Assembly (NCBI GenBank): GCA_051867655.1
Contig: JBJDYV010000098.1
Span: 62,001-126,000, forward strand
From: JAJPXI01 sp051867655
GTDB taxonomy: Bacteria; Bacillota; Clostridia; Oscillospirales; Oscillospiraceae
Direction: 5' to 3'
DNA: 64,000 nt
Positions 1-7,956 of this stretch are shown here, one piece after another. The notes under the pieces are model-generated. The model was not told the DNA's origin. It saw only the letters and a list, made by a program, of their open reading frames with translations, and searched no databases. Position numbers and translations under genes: made by a program. How positions within the stretch are numbered: position 1 is the stretch's first letter; each line of letters opens with the position of its first letter.

Positions 1-87
1 CGGAGTCAGGATCTCCGTCTCGTCCGCAGCTGTGTTCCTGGTGCGCGGAGCGTATACTGTCGCTTGATCTGAAACGAGAGCAGACAG

Positions 88-387
88 ATGAAAAAAGTCT
101 ATTGGGTCAGTCTGTGTTATGAAGGCGCTCATGGCGGTGGGTTATACGTCTTGGGCAACCATTTGCAGTTTCGGACCAACAAGATCCAGCTGCCTGACAA
201 CGTAAAAAATATCACGATCCCTTTTTCTGAGGTTGCCCAAATCACGAAGAGTAGATCGCTGCATCTGTTTCCCGCGATCCTGATCACACTTCGATCGGGG
301 GTAAGCTATAAGTTTATTCTGTTCAGAAGAACGGAATTGATCAATTATTTTCAAAAGAGAAAGATGGAAGGTGTACTGAGATCATGA
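88..387 (+). CDS. Small PH/GRAM-like domain protein
   Basis: This 99-aa protein has alternating short hydrophobic strands and a final helix (about residues 80-92, NYFQKRK), the layout of bacterial PH or GRAM-like domains. It has no signal peptide and no clear membrane segment, so it is probably cytosolic. Its stop overlaps the start of the following MFS transporter (ATGA), so the two are almost certainly translationally coupled. The ATG has only a weak purine-rich upstream site (GAGAGCAG). The function is unknown; the family assignment comes from the pattern of the sequence, not from a search. Confidence 0.6.
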   Translation: MKKVYWVSLCYEGAHGGGLYVLGNHLQFRTNKIQLPDNVKNITIPFSEVAQITKSRSLHLFPAILITLRSGVSYKFILFRRTELINYFQKRKMEGVLRS

Positions 388-1646
388 ATCACTTTACGCG
401 CAAGGGATGGCTGGCCGTGATCGCCTGCGCACTGGCAACCTTCAATTCCGGAGCGCTCTTTTTCGGCTATCCCGGTCTGATGACGCCGTATTGGCGTGAG
501 CTTCTTGAAGTGGACGCGGGCGCAACCGGATTTATTATGACTTTTGCCTGTCTCGGTGTCGGCTGCCTGACCCTTGTTTCCGGCCGCTTGCATCCCAAGA
601 TCGGGACGCGCCGCAGCTTTTTGCTGGGTGCGATCATTCTCTTCATTTGTATGACCGTTGCAAACCATATCTCCAATATTGTTCTCGTTTACATATGGGC
701 CTTTTTGAATGGCGCCGGGACCGGTTTTATTTACGGCCCGTCTCTGACCACAGTCCAGCACTGGTTCCCCCAGCGCCGCGGCTTGGCCACTGGTGTTGTC
801 AATCTGTTTTTCGGAACCTCCGCGGCGGTCATGTCTCCGATTTACAAGCTGCTGTTTAATAAGCTGGGCTATGAGCGGATGAATTATGTGGTTTTGGCCA
901 TGATTATCGTCATCAACCTGCTGGCCTTGCTGTTTGCCGAACTTCCGGACCGGGTCACCTTGAACGAAGAGGAAAAGCGGGGACGGGAGGAGATTATGGA
1001 AAAGCTGCGTCAGCAATCCTCCTCCAAGGGCCCCACTCTGGCCGCGAAAGATTACACCGTCAAAGAGGCGCTGTGCTCCAAATGCTTTTGGGCAGTCTGG
1101 TTTACCTGGGTCTTTGTCGGCGCGGCCGGTATCTCCATGGTCAGTCTGGGCGGCGGCTTTGCGACGTCGATCGCAGTGTCCAGCGTCGTTGTGATTACGT
1201 CGTTTAATCTGACCAACGGAATCAGCCGCATTGTGGCCGGTACTCTGTCCGACTTTATCGGCCGCAACGCCACCGGCTGCATTGCGTTCCTGATGGGCGC
1301 CGTGGGCTATTTCCTTCTTACGTTCTGCCGCAATCCGATCCTGGTGGCCGTGCTGGCCGCTTTCGTGGGCTTTGCGTTCGGCACCCTGTTCGCGATCTCC
1401 GCTCCCCTGGTGTCCGACCTGTTTGGCTTGAAGCACTACAGCACGATTTTTAGTTTGGTGTTCGTCGCCTACGGCTTTATCAGCGGCATTGTGGGGCCGG
1501 CTCTCGCAGGCCAGCTTCTGAAAGCCACCGGCGAAAACTATACGGTCGTGTTCCTGCTTCTGGGCGTCTTCTGCGTGATCGGCGCCGTCTGTATCCTCCA
1601 GGCCAGGCACGCCCGCCGTGTGTCCGCTTCCACTGACACAAAATAA
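384..1646 (+). CDS. MFS transporter, OFA (oxalate/formate antiporter-like) family
   Basis: A 420-aa polytopic membrane protein with about twelve hydrophobic segments and a charged central loop near residues 190-225 (NEEEKRGREEIMEKLRQQ), typical of the major facilitator fold. Features such as NGAGTGFIYGP, the following QHWFPQRRGLATG and the second-half GFAFGTLFAISAPLVSDLFG fit the OFA family, whose members exchange small carboxylates. The substrate cannot be told from sequence. The start overlaps the stop of the preceding small gene by four bases and an intrinsic terminator follows directly, so these two genes form a short unit. Confidence 0.85.
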   Translation: MNHFTRKGWLAVIACALATFNSGALFFGYPGLMTPYWRELLEVDAGATGFIMTFACLGVGCLTLVSGRLHPKIGTRRSFLLGAIILFICMTVANHISNIVLVYIWAFLNGAGTGFIYGPSLTTVQHWFPQRRGLATGVVNLFFGTSAAVMSPIYKLLFNKLGYERMNYVVLAMIIVINLLALLFAELPDRVTLNEEEKRGREEIMEKLRQQSSSKGPTLAAKDYTVKEALCSKCFWAVWFTWVFVGAAGISMVSLGGGFATSIAVSSVVVITSFNLTNGISRIVAGTLSDFIGRNATGCIAFLMGAVGYFLLTFCRNPILVAVLAAFVGFAFGTLFAISAPLVSDLFGLKHYSTIFSLVFVAYGFISGIVGPALAGQLLKATGENYTVVFLLLGVFCVIGAVCILQARHARRVSASTDTK

Positions 1647-1650
1647 GCTG

Positions 1651-1686
1651 AAAGCCCCTTCCGTGCACGGAAGGGGCTTTTGTGAT
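1651..1686 (+). terminator. Intrinsic terminator after the MFS gene
   Basis: The arms AAAGCCCCTTCCGTG and CACGGAAGGGGCTTT form a near-perfect palindrome, with T residues at the 3' end on the plus strand. It lies between convergent genes (MFS and trmD). On the minus strand the following T-run is poor, so it mainly serves the plus strand. Confidence 0.85.
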
Positions 1687-1698
1687 TCGCGTTTTGAA

Positions 1699-2441
<743 letters not shown>

Positions 2442-2442
<1 letters not shown>

Positions 2443-2939
2443 CAGACTTCCATCCCTTCGATCAGGCGCACCCGAACATAGCCGCCCTCGATGTTGGTCT
2501 CCGCCAGAAATTCCTCCACGGCGGGGATCATATACTCTTTCCCCTTGCCCTTGACCACGTAGACCTCGTTGGCGGGCAGAGTCAGCACATCGTTCAGAAC
2601 GCCCAGCACGGCGCCGCTGTCGGCGTTGCGCACCTCCAGCCCGATCAGATCGGCGATGAAGTGGCGGCCCTCGGGCAGTTCCACGTCGGAGCGATCGATG
2701 GAGACCACCTTGTTTTTCAGGCACATGGCGGCGTTGACATCGCTGACGCCGGCCAGTTTGACGATGACGTTGCCTTTGTGCGCCCGGGCGCTCTCCACAG
2801 GAACGGGCTTGCCGTCCAGGTAGAGCACGTCAAAGTCGCAGAGAAATTCCGGTGTGTCACACCAGGGGACGATCTTCACTTCGCCCCGGATGCCGTGAGT
2901 ATTGACGATTTGACCGGCCTCCAGAAATTTCTTTTGCAT
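2442..2939 (-). CDS. rimM: 16S rRNA processing protein RimM
   Basis: RimM is an assembly factor that binds ribosomal protein uS19 and promotes maturation of the 30S head. The 165-aa length is normal. An N-terminal RimM barrel carries the signature NTHGIRGEVKI (about residues 13-23), and a PRC-barrel follows from about residue 90 (HFIADLIGLEVRNADSG). It lies between khpA and trmD and overlaps the trmD start by one base. The ATG has a GGAGG-type site (GGAGGTATTCTCCC). Confidence 0.95.
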
Positions 2940-2991
2940 GGGAGAATACCTCCTATCGAAAAAACGGCGGGGGAGTGGCCCCCGCCGTTTT

Positions 2992-3222
2992 TCAGTCCAT
3001 GATTTCTACGTTGACCCGTTTGCCCTGACGCTGAGCAACCGAGCGCATCAGCGCCCGGATCTCCTTGGCGATGCGGCCCTGACGGCCGATCACCTTGCCC
3101 ATGTCGTCGGGGTGGACACGCAGCTCCAGGATCGTTTCGCCCGCGCCCGCGATCTCGGTGACGTTCACCGAGTCGGGGTGCTCCACCAGGTTCCGGGCGA
3201 TGTAGGTGAGAAGTTCCTTCAT
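2992..3222 (-). CDS. khpA: KH-domain RNA-binding protein KhpA
   Basis: A single type II KH domain of 76 aa with the GxxG loop in VIGRQGRIAKEIRAL (about residues 43-57). KhpA homologues, often with KhpB/Jag, bind many RNAs and influence cell division and envelope growth in Gram-positive bacteria. The position between rpsP and rimM is the conserved Firmicutes arrangement. It starts at an ATG behind GGAGGCTCCCGGCA. Confidence 0.92.
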   Translation of the reverse strand: MKELLTYIARNLVEHPDSVNVTEIAGAGETILELRVHPDDMGKVIGRQGRIAKEIRALMRSVAQRQGKRVNVEIMD

Positions 3223-3236
3223 TGCCGGGAGCCTCC

Positions 3237-3476
3237 TTAAATGGCGTTGGCCTTCTTCAGCAGAGCCTTCACCGTCTCGGTGGGCTGGGCACCGGTCTTG
3301 ATCCAGGCCTGGGCGCGCTCGGCGTCCACCTTGATCGCGGCGGGGTTGACGCGGGGATCATAAGTGCCGATCTCCTCAATGAAACGGCCATCGCGGGGAT
3401 AGCGGGAGTCGGCCACGACGATACGATAGAAAGGAGACTTCTTGGCGCCCATGCGGCGCAGTCTGATTTTCACCAT
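3237..3476 (-). CDS. rpsP: 30S ribosomal protein bS16
   Basis: bS16 is a small assembly protein of the 30S body. The 79-aa sequence begins MVKIRLRRMGAKKSPFYRI and contains SRYPRDGRFIEEIGTYDP, both diagnostic of the family. The ATG follows GGAGGTGAAAATACC. It is the first gene after the hairpin and T-run that separates it from ffh, so its level may be set separately from ffh. khpA follows 14 bases downstream. Confidence 0.97.
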   Translation of the reverse strand: MVKIRLRRMGAKKSPFYRIVVADSRYPRDGRFIEEIGTYDPRVNPAAIKVDAERAQAWIKTGAQPTETVKALLKKANAI

Positions 3477-3542
3477 GGTATTTTCACCTCCAAAAAAGTA
3501 GCATCTGTATCAATGGAAGTATCCAAAAGGGGATACGAACCA

Positions 3543-3587
3543 ACAAAAAATGGGGCCCCCGGGAAAGCCGCAGGCTTTTCTGGGGAG
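3543..3587 (-). terminator. Terminator- or attenuator-like hairpin between ffh and rpsP
   Basis: Read on the minus strand, CCCCAGAAAAGCC, a TGC loop and GGCTTTCCCGGGG form an imperfect GC-rich hairpin, followed by CCCC and then ATTTTTTG. This is the shape of an intrinsic terminator placed inside the operon. It may be a partial terminator that lowers ffh read-through, or a leader attenuator for rpsP. The remaining 3588-3660 holds only a short dyad, ATTTG-TCGCG-CAAAT, and no gene. Confidence 0.55.
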
Positions 3588-3660
3588 AAGAGAAGCAACG
3601 AAGCGGCCAATCGGGATTTGTCGCGCAAATTCCGTCGGCTGTGAAGTATGCGACGACGAA

Positions 3661-4998
3661 TCAGAAGGGCAGGCCCTTCATTTTGCCGAAACGGTTTCGC
3701 TTCATGTTCTTGCCGGAGAACTGTTTGGTCATCTGCTGCATCATCTCAAACTGCTTGAGCAGCCGGTTGATGTCCACCACCTGGGTGCCGCTGCCGGCGG
3801 CAATGCGCTTCTTTCGGCTGCTGCCCAGAATAGAGGGGTTTTCCCGCTCCTCAGGGGTCATGGACAGGATGATGGCCTCGGTGCGGGCCAGGGCCTTTTC
3901 ATCCACGGTCGCGCCTTCCAGCGCTTTGGCGTTCATACCGGGCAGCATGCCCATGATATCGTTCAAGGAGCCCATGCCCTTGATCTGAACCAGCTGATCG
4001 TAAAAGTCAGCCAGAGTGAACTTGTTTTTACGCAGCTTCTGCTCCAGCTCGGCAGCTTTCTTGGCGTCAAAGGCGGCCTCTGCCTTTTCAATCAGGGAGA
4101 GCATATCGCCCATACCCAAAATGCGGGAGGCCATGCGGTCGGGGTGGAACACCTCGATCTGGTCCAGCTTTTCGCCCACACCGGCGAACTTGATGGGCTT
4201 TCCGGTGACCGCCTTGATGGAGAGGGCCGCGCCGCCCCGGGCGTCGCCGTCCAGCTTGGTCAGCATGACACCGGTGATGTCCAGCGCGTCATCAAATGCT
4301 TTGGCGGCGTTCACCGCGTCCTGGCCGATCATGGCGTCCACGATCAGCAGGATCTCCGTGGGGTTGATGGCCTGCTTCATAACCTTGAGCTGATCCATCA
4401 GCTCCTCGTCCACGTGAAGACGGCCCGCAGTGTCCAGGAACACCATGTCATTGCCGTGCTTTTTGGCGTGTTCGATTCCGGCCTTGGCAATGTCCACCGG
4501 ATCGATCTGTCCCATCTGGAAAACGGGGATATCCAGCTGCCCGCCGACGACCTCCAACTGGTGGATGGCGGCGGGGCGGAAGGTGTCGCAGGCCACCAGA
4601 AGGGGCCGCTTGCCCTGCTTTTTCATCATGCCGGCCAGCTTGGCACCATTGGTGGTCTTACCGGCGCCGTTCAGGCCCACCAGCATAACAACGGTGGGCG
4701 GGGAAGAAGAGATGGTCAGCTTGGTCTCGCCGCCGCCCATGAGAGCCGTCAGCTCTTCGTTGACGATCTTGACGATCATCTGGGCGGGGGTCAGGCTCTC
4801 CAGCACGTCAGTTCCTACCGCGCGCTCGGTCACCTTGGCAATAAACTCCTTGACGACCTTGTAGCTGACGTCGGCCTCCAGCAGAGCCAAGCGGATCTCC
4901 CGCATGGCCTCCTTGACGTCGGCTTCCGTCAGGCGGCCTTTACCGCGCAGACGCTTGAATGTCGCGGAGAGTTTTTCGGTCAGTCCTTCAAATGCCAT
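3661..4998 (-). CDS. ffh: Signal recognition particle GTPase Ffh (SRP54)
   Basis: Ffh binds 4.5S RNA and signal sequences and, with FtsY, targets nascent membrane proteins. At 445 aa it is full length: a four-helix N domain, a G domain with GLNGAGKTTNGAKLAG (about 107-122), DTFRPAA, LDTAGRLHVDEEL and TKLDGDARGGAALS, then a methionine-rich M domain ending near FEMMQQMTKQFSGKNMKRNR. The upstream gene ylxM ends three bases before the ATG, so the two are tightly coupled. Confidence 0.97.
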   Translation of the reverse strand: MAFEGLTEKLSATFKRLRGKGRLTEADVKEAMREIRLALLEADVSYKVVKEFIAKVTERAVGTDVLESLTPAQMIVKIVNEELTALMGGGETKLTISSSPPTVVMLVGLNGAGKTTNGAKLAGMMKKQGKRPLLVACDTFRPAAIHQLEVVGGQLDIPVFQMGQIDPVDIAKAGIEHAKKHGNDMVFLDTAGRLHVDEELMDQLKVMKQAINPTEILLIVDAMIGQDAVNAAKAFDDALDITGVMLTKLDGDARGGAALSIKAVTGKPIKFAGVGEKLDQIEVFHPDRMASRILGMGDMLSLIEKAEAAFDAKKAAELEQKLRKNKFTLADFYDQLVQIKGMGSLNDIMGMLPGMNAKALEGATVDEKALARTEAIILSMTPEERENPSILGSSRKKRIAAGSGTQVVDINRLLKQFEMMQQMTKQFSGKNMKRNRFGKMKGLPF

Positions 4999-5001
4999 GG
5001 A

Positions 5002-5370
5002 TTACTCCTGCTTCATCTGCTCGATGGTCTCCTTGACCTCGCGGGCCAGGGAATCCAGCTCACGGTCAAAATACTTGTCGCTGTTGATGGAGATGATCTT
5101 GTCCAGGTTTTCCGAGGCAGAGGAAAGCTGCTTCTGCATCAGGTGGAACCGCTTGATGATGCCGGTTTTGTCCTCCATCTCCGTCATGATGCCCTCGGCG
5201 CGGACGATCACATCACGTACGCCCTGGCGGCTGATGCCGTAGTTTTCAGCGATCTCGGCCAGGGACAGGTCCTCATTATAGTAGAGGTCAAAAAACTCCT
5301 TCTGACGGTCGGTCAAAAGCTCCCCATAGAAGTCGTAGAGCATGGTCATGCGATAAGCCTGATTCTTCAT
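5002..5370 (-). CDS. ylxM: SRP-associated helix-turn-helix protein YlxM
   Basis: A 122-aa UPF0122/YlxM protein, a sigma-70 region-4-like helix-turn-helix protein found next to ffh throughout Firmicutes and known in streptococci to modulate SRP GTPase activity. The HTH is near residues 30-55 (SLAEIAENYGISRQGVRDVI), followed by a charged helical tail. The ATG has a strong GGAGGTGCCCCC site. It is the first gene of the SRP and ribosome operon, transcribed from the promoter at 5423-5451. Confidence 0.93.
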   Translation of the reverse strand: MKNQAYRMTMLYDFYGELLTDRQKEFFDLYYNEDLSLAEIAENYGISRQGVRDVIVRAEGIMTEMEDKTGIIKRFHLMQKQLSSASENLDKIISINSDKYFDRELDSLAREVKETIEQMKQE

Positions 5371-5394
5371 GGGGGCACCTCCACAAGATGTTGT

Positions 5395-5414
5395 GTAAAG
5401 TTAATTGACTTTAC
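5395..5414. repeat. Inverted repeat at the transcript start of ylxM
   Basis: Seven-base perfect arms, GTAAAGT and ACTTTAC, are separated by six bases (TAATTG) and lie just downstream of the predicted ylxM -10 box. It could be an operator or a 5' hairpin that stabilises the message. No binding protein can be named. Confidence 0.5.
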
Positions 5415-5422
5415 GAAACGAT

Positions 5423-5451
5423 ACTATACACGAAAATTTCCGATTTGTCAA
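5423..5451 (-). promoter_or_regulatory. Sigma-A promoter of the ylxM-ffh operon
   Basis: On the minus strand there is TTGACA, a 17-bp spacer and TATAGT. The -35 box lies just past the stop codon of the upstream aminopeptidase gene and no terminator separates them, so read-through from the transporter-peptidase unit is also possible. Confidence 0.85.
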
Positions 5452-5456
5452 GGGGG

Positions 5457-6677
5457 TTACAGCGCAAAGTTTCCGTTTTCAAACACTTTGATCTCCCGAC
5501 CGTCGGGGGTGGTGCCGATGATTTCCAGGTCGGCAGTGCCCACCATGAAGTCCACGTGGTTGATGGACTGGTTGATGCCCAGGGCTTTCTGCTCGTCGGG
5601 GGAGAGTTTGTCGGCGCCGTGGATGCAGGGATAGGCCTCACCAAAGGCGAAGTGGCAGGCGGCGTTTTCGTCAAACAGGGTCTCGTAGAACAGGATGCCC
5701 GTGTTGCTGATCGGGGAGTCATAGGGCACCAGGGCCACCTCGCCCAGATAGGAGGAGCCCTCATCCAACGTCACGCTTTTGCGCAGATACTCTTCGCCCA
5801 CATCGGCGTGAAGGTCCACGATCTTGCCGTCCTTCAGCTCCAGCCAGAAGCCGTCCACCAGGTTGCCGTTCAGGGACAGGGGCTTGGAGGCGTACACACG
5901 GCCGTTGACCCGGTCCATATGGGGCAGGGTAAAGATCTCCTCCGTGGGCAGGTTGGCAATGAATTCCGCGCCGGTGCCCGCCCGCTCGCTTGCGCCTGTC
6001 CAGAAATGATTTTCCGGCAGGCCCACGGTCAGGTCGGTGCCCAGGCCGCTGCGGTAATGCAGGGTGGTGAAAGCGTATTCATTTAGCTTATCTACCAGTT
6101 TTTTCTGTTTCTTGACATGCTCCGCCCAGCGCTCCACAGCCTTGCCGTCGCCGGTCACGCGGACGGCGGCGAACACCGCATCCCAGAGCTTCTCCATGGC
6201 GTCCTCCGCGCCAGGGAAGACCATGTTGGCCCAGGCGGGGGTGGGGCAGGCGGCCACCAGCCACTGAAAATCGTTGTTGGTCTGGGCCTTATAGTAGGCT
6301 TCCAGGGCCTTGCCGGACGCCTGCCGCGCGCGCTGGATGCGGGAGGGATCAACGCCCTTGAATGCCTCCGGGTCATCGCCCACGATGGCCAGATGGGGGC
6401 ACTTGTGTTCCAGGGCGCTGTCGTAAAGTGCCTTCTGCCAGACGGGAATCTCGTCAAACACATCGTCCGCCGCCCGCAGATACTTCATACGGCTGACCTG
6501 GTCGTCGTTCCACAGGACGGTGACCTCCCGGGCACCCGCGTCGTAGCACGCCTCGGTGCAGGCCCGGGCCAGAACGGCGCAGTCCACGGGGGCAAAGATA
6601 TTCACATGCTGGCCAGGCTGTACATTCAGTCCGATGCGGACCAGCAGTTCGGCGTATTCTTTGAGTTTGGTATCCAT
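5457..6677 (-). CDS. M29 family aminopeptidase (AmpS/PepS-like)
   Basis: A 406-aa cytosolic leucyl-type aminopeptidase of the thermophilic M29 family, which uses two metal ions. The family's acidic and histidine ligand stretches are visible: PTEEIFTLPHMDRVNG (about 250-265), YLGEVALVPYDSPI (about 315-328) and ENAACHFAFGEAYP (about 340-353). The length is normal. The ATG follows AAGGAGTGCTGCAGC, 13 bases after the transporter stop, so it shares the riboswitch-controlled transcript of the FNT gene. Why a peptidase should be tied to one-carbon status is unclear. Confidence 0.9.
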   Translation of the reverse strand: MDTKLKEYAELLVRIGLNVQPGQHVNIFAPVDCAVLARACTEACYDAGAREVTVLWNDDQVSRMKYLRAADDVFDEIPVWQKALYDSALEHKCPHLAIVGDDPEAFKGVDPSRIQRARQASGKALEAYYKAQTNNDFQWLVAACPTPAWANMVFPGAEDAMEKLWDAVFAAVRVTGDGKAVERWAEHVKKQKKLVDKLNEYAFTTLHYRSGLGTDLTVGLPENHFWTGASERAGTGAEFIANLPTEEIFTLPHMDRVNGRVYASKPLSLNGNLVDGFWLELKDGKIVDLHADVGEEYLRKSVTLDEGSSYLGEVALVPYDSPISNTGILFYETLFDENAACHFAFGEAYPCIHGADKLSPDEQKALGINQSINHVDFMVGTADLEIIGTTPDGREIKVFENGNFAL

Positions 6678-6690
6678 GCTGCAGCACTCC

Positions 6691-7458
6691 TTATTTTAAT
6701 TCAGGTTCGGCGCTCATCCAGACGGGAAGACCCAGCAGAACGGCGCCGCCAATGAGATTACCCAACGTGACCCAGACCATATTCCAGGCGATCCCGGAAA
6801 AATCCGCGCCGGGGACCAGCAGGGCATACAGGGAGAAGGTCGCCATATTTGCCACCGAGTGCTCAAACCCGGCCAGTACAAAGGTGGTGATGACGGTGAT
6901 GATGGCGATGCATTTGCCCGTCTCGCTTTTCAGCTTGAACCCGGCAAAGACGCCCACGCATACCAGAAAGTTGCACAGAACGCCTTTCAGCAGGAGGGCG
7001 TACCAGGTGCCCGACAGCTTGGCGGGGACCGTCAGAGCCAGATAGGCGGAGAGCATCTCGCCGCTGGCGCCGGAGCCGGCCACCAGGAGGGCGAGCAGGA
7101 AAATACCGATGAAATTGCCCACATAGCAGAAGACCCAGATCCGCAGGGCACCGGGGACGGAGACCTTATTTTCATACAGGCTGACGCCCATGACGAAGTT
7201 GGTGCCGGTGAACAGCTCACCGCCCAGCAGGACGATCAGGATCAGGGCGGCAGAAAAGGTGGAGGCCCCCAGCAGCTTGGCCACGCCGGGATAGTCCGTG
7301 TAGAACCAGGCGGCGGAGAGGGTGGAGATCAGGGAGCCCACCATAATAAATGCCCCCGCCATAGCGGCACGGGAGAGGTAGCGCCCGGGATGGGTGCGGC
7401 AAAACTCCAGCTTTGCGGAGCCGGCGGCGGCGACAGCATTGACGTCAACACGAGTCAT
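6691..7458 (-). CDS. Formate/nitrite transporter (FNT) family channel
   Basis: FNT proteins are pentameric inner-membrane channels for formate, nitrite or hydrosulfide. The 255-aa product has six membrane segments, the GGELFTGTNFVMG motif (about residues 80-92) that forms the re-entrant loop, and GFEHSVANM (about 205-213), which holds the conserved gating histidine. The start at 7458 was chosen because GGAGGTACTGTT precedes it; a longer frame would run into the leader structure. A predicted ZTP riboswitch with an overlapping terminator sits directly upstream, which favours formate as substrate (inference). Confidence 0.9.
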   Translation of the reverse strand: MTRVDVNAVAAAGSAKLEFCRTHPGRYLSRAAMAGAFIMVGSLISTLSAAWFYTDYPGVAKLLGASTFSAALILIVLLGGELFTGTNFVMGVSLYENKVSVPGALRIWVFCYVGNFIGIFLLALLVAGSGASGEMLSAYLALTVPAKLSGTWYALLLKGVLCNFLVCVGVFAGFKLKSETGKCIAIITVITTFVLAGFEHSVANMATFSLYALLVPGADFSGIAWNMVWVTLGNLIGGAVLLGLPVWMSAEPELK

Positions 7459-7500
7459 AACAGTACCTCCATCATAAAAGTTTCCGTGTGCGCCCGGTGT

Positions 7501-7597
7501 AAAAAAGGGCGCACTACGAAGTAAAGTAGTGCGCCCAGACGGTCGGCATTCAAGGCGATACTTCATGTGGTTGATCCACTTCCGTCAGTTATATCGC
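7501..7597 (-). promoter_or_regulatory. ZTP (pfl-motif) riboswitch with terminator, controls the FNT operon
   Basis: Read on the minus strand, the leader has P1 arms GCGATA (7597-7592) and TATCGC (7560-7555), the conserved ACTGACGGA (7589-7581), a short stem GTGG/CCAC, and the 3' block GCCGACCGTCTGGGC (7547-7533). These match the core blocks of the pfl motif that senses ZTP/ZMP. The final GGGC starts an 11-bp terminator stem, GGGCGCACTAC/GTAGTGCGCCC (7536-7507), followed by TTTTTT (7506-7501). Ligand binding would hold the shared bases and block the terminator, turning expression on when 10-formyl-THF is short. The junction ATGAAGT differs somewhat from the usual GGGGAG-type stretch. The family is known; the assignment here is by eye. 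Confidence 0.85.
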
Positions 7598-7603
7598 ATT
7601 TCT

Positions 7604-7632
7604 TTTTTACCACGTACCGTTGATTTTGTCAA
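7604..7632 (-). promoter_or_regulatory. Promoter of the FNT-aminopeptidase operon
   Basis: On the minus strand TTGACA (7632-7627) is followed by a 17-bp spacer and TAAAAA (7609-7604). The predicted transcript start falls at about 7597, the first base of riboswitch helix P1, which supports both calls. Confidence 0.7.
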
Positions 7633-7661
7633 GCGAAGCAAACGGAAGAAACAAACATGTA

Positions 7662-7690
7662 TTGACATATTCTTACAGCAATGGTACATT
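7662..7690 (+). promoter_or_regulatory. Promoter upstream of the NCS1-permease leader
   Basis: TTGACA (7662-7667), a 17-bp spacer and TACATT (7685-7690). It is divergent from the FNT promoter, and the two -35 boxes are only about 30 bp apart, so one regulator could act on both. Confidence 0.6.
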
Positions 7691-7696
7691 GTGGGT

Positions 7697-7956
7697 ATAT
7701 AGGATGTGTCAGGGAGCCGCAGAGGTCGATTTTGCGGATTTCCCAACCATACCGCGGCGGTGCTTTGCGTCCGGCAAGGCACCGGAATAGGAGTGAGACC
7801 AATGCAGCAATGAGAGCAGGAAGGGGCGCTAAACGCCAGAATTCTTTTTTGTGGCATCCGCTCTAATCCTGCATCAGAATGGATAAAGGCACCTTTTTCA
7901 ATAAAAATGGTGCGCACCGTTTTGACTTCCAACGAGTAGAGAGGAGATCAGGAGTA
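7697..7956 (+). promoter_or_regulatory. Long structured 5' leader of the NCS1 permease, class unknown
   Basis: About 260 nt without a convincing gene. Visible helices are CCGCA/TGCGG inside GGGA/TCCC (7711-7743), a ten-pair hairpin GGTGCTTTGC-GTCCG-GCAAGGCACC (about 7757-7782), and a long-range helix pairing ATGCAG...AGAGC (7802-7817) with GCTCT...CTGCAT (7860-7874). The last encloses GGCGCTAAACGCC and a TTTTTT run (7845-7850). I could not match it to TPP, purine, lysine, glycine, guanidine-I, cobalamin or T-box consensus blocks. It resembles a riboswitch-type leader but is unidentified. Confidence 0.5.

Noticed and set aside
1..87. Possible tail of an upstream gene (frames are open from the left edge, one to about base 72 and another to about 120)
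   Set aside because: Too short to show any family or composition signal, and the longest frame overlaps the start of the next gene.
3550..5634. 694-codon open frame on the plus strand
   Set aside because: It lies antisense to ffh, ylxM and the aminopeptidase and has no ribosome site or domain. Long antisense frames are expected in GC-rich genes.
7585..7932. Minus-strand frame of 115 codons upstream of the FNT gene
   Set aside because: It covers two promoters and the NCS1 leader and has no ribosome site.
7697..7956. TPP riboswitch before the NCS1 permease (as for cytX)
   Set aside because: The invariant CUGAGA and ACCUGA blocks are absent.
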